Source: JBLHLB01 sp047618505
GTDB taxonomy: Bacteria > Planctomycetota > UBA1135 > GCA-002686595
Assembly: GCA_047618505.1 (NCBI GenBank)
Contig: JBLHLB010000158.1
Span: 1-8,866, forward strand
Direction: 5' to 3'
Length of the DNA: 8,866 nucleotides
Position numbers and translations under genes: made by a program. Shown piece after piece: positions 6,197 to 8,866 of this stretch; position 1 is the first letter of the stretch; every line of letters begins with the position of its first letter. The notes under the pieces were generated by a model. The model did not search any database. It saw only the letters and a program-made list of their open reading frames with translations, and was not told the origin of the DNA.

Positions 6197-7747
6197 GTGA
6201 TAACAAACCGACTTTCCATCCTTCTAGGGCTCCTGCTTGTGGCGTCCGCCCCCGCCGCCGACACCATCACGGGCCAAGTCGTGGACAGCAATGGAGTTGG
6301 CATCCCCAACGTCAATATTGATGCCTTTGATGTCCTGAGTGGCGATGCCGGAGTGCTTAACAACGACGGGACAGATGGCCTAGGCTTCTTCACCACGACG
6401 ATTCCGGCCGGTCTCTGGGACCTGCGGTTCGTTCCGCCTGCTCCGCCCGGCAGCTCGTATCTCGCGGACACACGCGACGGAGTTGTCGTCGTGGGATCGG
6501 TGAACCTCGGGACGATCACCCTAGCGGATGGCTTCGCCTTGACCGGGACCTGCCTGACCCAAGGCGGGCTCCCTGTCGCCAATGTCAACCTGGATGTTCT
6601 GGATGAGCTGACCGGGGAAGAGCTGATCTTCCAACTCGGCTCGACAGATGCCTTTGGGAACTTCGCCGTCGCCGTTCCGGGCAACCTGGTCGAGCTGCGC
6701 CTGGACACGCGGCCGGTGACGTTCCAAATTCTGGCACCACTAGCCATTGGCGTGACGGCCACGGGACCGACAGACCTTGGGAATGTGACCCTCCTGCCCG
6801 GATTCGATGTGTCGGGCTGCGTCCTTCGGAGTGGCGGCCAAGCCGTCACAAACACTGACATGGATGTGCGTGGAAGTCTCACCGGGGACAAGCTCTGGAC
6901 ACCCGGGGACAACACCGGCAGTGAGGGGGAATTCTCCATCCGTCTGCCTGCGGGCACCTGGGATGTCGAAGCCTGCCCTAAGTTTTCAAGCGGTCTTCGG
7001 CCGGTGGCCGTGCGAAACGTTGTGGTTGCAGACGACGTGAACGTGGGCACGCTAGTGGCTTCCACCGGAGTTCCTCTGACCGGCAATATCGTGGGTCATG
7101 ACGGCTCGAACCAGGCCGGAGCAGACGTCGATTTGATGGATGCCCAGGGGCTTGACGTCTTCATCTGTGGGGACAACGCCGACCCCAACGGGGACTACGC
7201 CGTGATCATTCCCACCGGGGTGCATACGATCTCCTTTGAACCGACCAGCTTTTTGGTGCCCTATGGCGCCGATTTGCACCCGGGTGTTAATGTCACGGGG
7301 GCCCTGGTTCTCGATGGCGTTCTGCCGGCCTGCTTGTCCGGGCAGAACTACGGAACGGGCCTCGCGGGCACCGGCGGCTTTGTGCCGCACCTGACGGACG
7401 GCGGCGGCAGCCCCCGGGTTGACAACGACGCGGACTATTTCTGGTCCTTGGAAAACGGCAAGGGCAGCGGCACGGTGGTTCTAATGATCAGTGCCGGTCA
7501 GCTGAATGTCCCCGTTTTGGGTGGCACTCTGCTGGTGAATATCCTCCCGGGGCAGTACAGCGGGTTCGTACTGGTGCTCGACGGCGCCGCAGGTGTGGGG
7601 GGTGCAGGCTCGGCTCAATTCCCGTTGCCGCTACCCATCGCTCAACTCGCCGGTTTCACGCTCTACGGCCAATTCGCTGTGCTCGACAGTGCAGCGCCCT
7701 CCAACATTGCCCTCAGCGAGGGCATGTCGGTTCAGTTCTGCTTCTAG
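6197..7747 (+). CDS. Secreted protein with four carboxypeptidase-regulatory-like repeats and a C-terminal beta module
   Basis: A 516-residue exported protein of unknown function. Residues 1-21 form a Sec signal peptide: R5, a hydrophobic core LLGLLLVAS, and signal peptidase I sites at APA/PAA near 18-21. Then come four repeats of about 90 residues, each opening with [ILV]-[TS]-G at 24, 115, 205 and 294, continuing with a 'G.pv.n..vd' strand, and ending with 'G.[FY]....[PA]G' (e.g. GEFSIRLPAG at 244-253). This is the pattern of carboxypeptidase-regulatory-like (CnaB/PEGA-like) sandwiches. Residues about 384-516 form a separate module beginning YGTGLAGTGGFVP, with GGTLLV at 442-447. Six cysteines (119, 208, 260, 324, 379, 515) could pair after export. 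GTG 6197 is chosen because it gives a normal short signal peptide; an ATG at 6155 in frame would add 14 residues, and neither has a good Shine-Dalgarno. Probably an adhesive or structural surface protein; no catalytic motif was seen. Confidence 0.85.
   Translation: MITNRLSILLGLLLVASAPAADTITGQVVDSNGVGIPNVNIDAFDVLSGDAGVLNNDGTDGLGFFTTTIPAGLWDLRFVPPAPPGSSYLADTRDGVVVVGSVNLGTITLADGFALTGTCLTQGGLPVANVNLDVLDELTGEELIFQLGSTDAFGNFAVAVPGNLVELRLDTRPVTFQILAPLAIGVTATGPTDLGNVTLLPGFDVSGCVLRSGGQAVTNTDMDVRGSLTGDKLWTPGDNTGSEGEFSIRLPAGTWDVEACPKFSSGLRPVAVRNVVVADDVNVGTLVASTGVPLTGNIVGHDGSNQAGADVDLMDAQGLDVFICGDNADPNGDYAVIIPTGVHTISFEPTSFLVPYGADLHPGVNVTGALVLDGVLPACLSGQNYGTGLAGTGGFVPHLTDGGGSPRVDNDADYFWSLENGKGSGTVVLMISAGQLNVPVLGGTLLVNILPGQYSGFVLVLDGAAGVGGAGSAQFPLPLPIAQLAGFTLYGQFAVLDSAAPSNIALSEGMSVQFCF
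6266..7321 (+). repeat. Four tandem protein repeats of about 90 residues in the exported protein
   Basis: Repeat starts are spaced 91, 90 and 89 residues apart (residues 24, 115, 205, 294). Anchors shared by the copies are the opening x-T/S-G, a Gly-rich turn, an Asn/Asp-rich strand such as NVNIDAFD, NVNLDVLD, NTDMDVRG and GADVDLMD, and the closing Phe/Tyr strand. The copies are well diverged at DNA level, so they are old duplications, not recent ones. Confidence 0.7.
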
Positions 7748-7765
7748 GATTCTGATCACACAGCA

Positions 7766-8866
7766 ATGAACCTCAAGAGAATGGTTAGCCCGAGAGCCTC
7801 GACATTGTTGCTTCTAGGGCTGGCCGTCCTGGTCAGCGGCTGCGCCCGAGGTGCCGGCAGCGGAGCCGGAACAAACGGCGGCGGCGGCGGCGGAGGAGGT
7901 GGGGGGGTTATCGACCCGCCCACCGGCGGCGAAAGGCCGCCCTTCTTGGCGGGGTTGCGCGCCCTTGTGGCAGGACCGGATCAATTGGTCGTCGACCTGG
8001 CCTTGCCCGGCGTCGGTTTTGAAACGGCTCTTTTCGTCAGCACCACTTCGAGTGATGTCTTTGGCGGTACGCCCACGGCGGAGAACATCGTGGCGACCAA
8101 GCTCGTCGTCGATGGATTGGCGCCCGACCAATCTTACTTTGTCGGTCTAGCCGTGCGCCCCGAGGGGAGCTCACCTTGGAGTCCGAGCGGTCTGGTTCTG
8201 GAAACGCGGACGGGGGCGCCCATCTATGTGGATGCGGCGGCCGATCCCAACATCGCCGATGGTCTTTCCCCAGGGACCGCCTACCAGAGCATGTTTCTCG
8301 CGCTCCTAGTTTCGATCGGACAGGGCGGTGCCAACATCTTTGTACGTGAGGGCGAATACATGGAGGTGTCCCTACCGCTGTTCGCGGGAACCCAAGTGTA
8401 TGGGGGATTTCAGGGGGACTTCGACCTGCTGACCCGTGACCCCTTCGGGGGCCTGACCGCCATTGTCAGCCAGGCCGCTGCCCACGGCATCGATGTCCAG
8501 GGCGGGCAGCCGTCGGCCATCCTGGACGGTCTGTTCCTTGATGGCGCCGGGATTGGGACTATCGGGATCGATGTTTGCGACACGGATGTTGAACTACGCG
8601 CCCTGGCGGTTAAGAACTTCGCGGGCCGTGGCGTGCACGTTCAAAACGGCTCCACAAACCAGGTCATCGACGTGCGCATCGCTGCTTGCGATTTGTCCTT
8701 CAACGCAGCGGATGGGTTCGCCGGGAGCGGCGGGCTCGACCTACGCGTCGACGGTTCCAGCCTCGACAGCAACGCCCAGGAAGGCCTTGAACTGAGTCCG
8801 TTGGTTGCCTTAGATGGAGAAACCGCACGCCTGCAGGTGCGCGGTTCGACGTTCATCGGAAACGGC
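7766..8866 (+). CDS. Lipoprotein with poly-glycine linker, Fn3-like domain and parallel beta-helix (cut by window edge)
   Basis: An open frame of 367 codons from ATG 7766 with no stop before the right edge; the C-terminus is missing. Residues 1-26 are a lipoprotein signal with K4, R5, a hydrophobic run and lipobox VSGC ending at Cys26, so the mature protein should be lipid-anchored. Residues 38-47 are ten glycines. Residues about 58-148 look like a fibronectin type III-like beta sandwich (LVVDGLAPDQSYFVGLAV at 113-130). From 153 the IYVDAAAD strand, IFVREGEY (191-198), VYGGFQGDF (211-219) and recurring strands through 360 (VELRALAVKNF, VIDVRIAACDLSFN, LDLRVDGSSLDSN, RLQVRGSTFIGN) read as coils of a right-handed parallel beta-helix (pectate-lyase-like). 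Such folds serve as polysaccharide lyases, hydrolases or structural surface proteins; catalytic residues cannot be assigned. It starts 18 bp after the previous gene, so co-transcription is likely. No Shine-Dalgarno was found. Confidence 0.85.
   Translation, partial: MNLKRMVSPRASTLLLLGLAVLVSGCARGAGSGAGTNGGGGGGGGGGVIDPPTGGERPPFLAGLRALVAGPDQLVVDLALPGVGFETALFVSTTSSDVFGGTPTAENIVATKLVVDGLAPDQSYFVGLAVRPEGSSPWSPSGLVLETRTGAPIYVDAAADPNIADGLSPGTAYQSMFLALLVSIGQGGANIFVREGEYMEVSLPLFAGTQVYGGFQGDFDLLTRDPFGGLTAIVSQAAAHGIDVQGGQPSAILDGLFLDGAGIGTIGIDVCDTDVELRALAVKNFAGRGVHVQNGSTNQVIDVRIAACDLSFNAADGFAGSGGLDLRVDGSSLDSNAQEGLELSPLVALDGETARLQVRGSTFIGNG
7877..7907 (+). repeat. GGC/G-rich slippage-prone tract encoding ten glycines
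   Basis: Five GGC codons, then GGA GGA GGT and a run of seven G at 7901-7907. The tract forms the flexible linker just after the lipobox. A single-base slip in the G run would frameshift nearly the whole protein. Confidence 0.7.

Noticed and set aside
6013..6321. Small plus-strand ORF in the intergenic region (102 residues)
   Set aside because: It has a GTG start, no ribosome site and Pro/Arg-rich composition, and runs out of frame into the exported-protein gene.
6145..7086. 313-residue minus-strand ORF opposite the exported protein
   Set aside because: It is Ser/Arg/Pro/Thr-rich, with no motif or start signal. The plus frame has a signal peptide and clear repeats. It is a typical antisense shadow in GC-rich DNA.
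7814..8131. Minus-strand ORF opposite the lipoprotein start
   Set aside because: Its alanine run is only the complement of the poly-glycine tract; there is no start signal or motif.

Overview
The window is GC-rich bacterial chromosome. The best guess for its source is a planctomycete (phylum Planctomycetota). That inference rests on the secreted-protein style on the right: tandem carboxypeptidase-regulatory-like beta-sandwich modules, a C-terminal 'YGTG..GTGGFVP' module of a kind I associate with large planctomycete exported proteins, and a lipoprotein with an Fn3-like domain followed by a parallel beta-helix. No rRNA, tRNA or housekeeping marker is present, so the taxonomy is not proven.

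Left two thirds, minus strand (5916 down to 1, running off the edge): five tightly packed genes that read as one operon. In transcription order they are a MurG/GT28-like predicted glycosyltransferase (5916-4588), a GT4 glycosyltransferase of the WcaL/'FPxxSETF' type (4591-3326), a second GT4 glycosyltransferase (3344-2238), an ABC exporter half-transporter with fused membrane and ATPase domains (2241-379), and the N-terminal part of a probable APH-like phosphotransferase (382-1, cut by the window edge). Three of the four junctions are ATGA stop/start overlaps, and each of these is preceded by a recognisable Shine-Dalgarno sequence. The fourth is a 19-bp overlap. Together the genes look like assembly of a glycosylated, probably lipid-linked or otherwise membrane-associated molecule, its translocation by the ABC exporter, and a small-molecule or sugar kinase step. 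The product cannot be named from sequence.

Middle (5917-6196): a divergent intergenic region of about 280 bp. It has an AT-rich patch with a perfect AGTATACT palindrome that makes a good -10 for the operon, two short perfect hairpins, and a weak candidate promoter facing right.

Right third, plus strand: two consecutive exported proteins 18 bp apart. The first (6197-7747) has a signal peptide, four repeats of about 90 residues and the C-terminal module. The second (7766 to the right edge, incomplete) is a lipoprotein with a ten-glycine linker, an Fn3-like domain and a beta-helix. They are probably surface or envelope proteins. Their link to the glycoconjugate operon is only adjacency and divergent orientation.

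No CRISPR array, insertion sequence, RNA gene or integration site was found. The most interesting object is the five-gene coupled glycosyltransferase/ABC/kinase cassette. Its parts are of recognisable families; its product is unknown.
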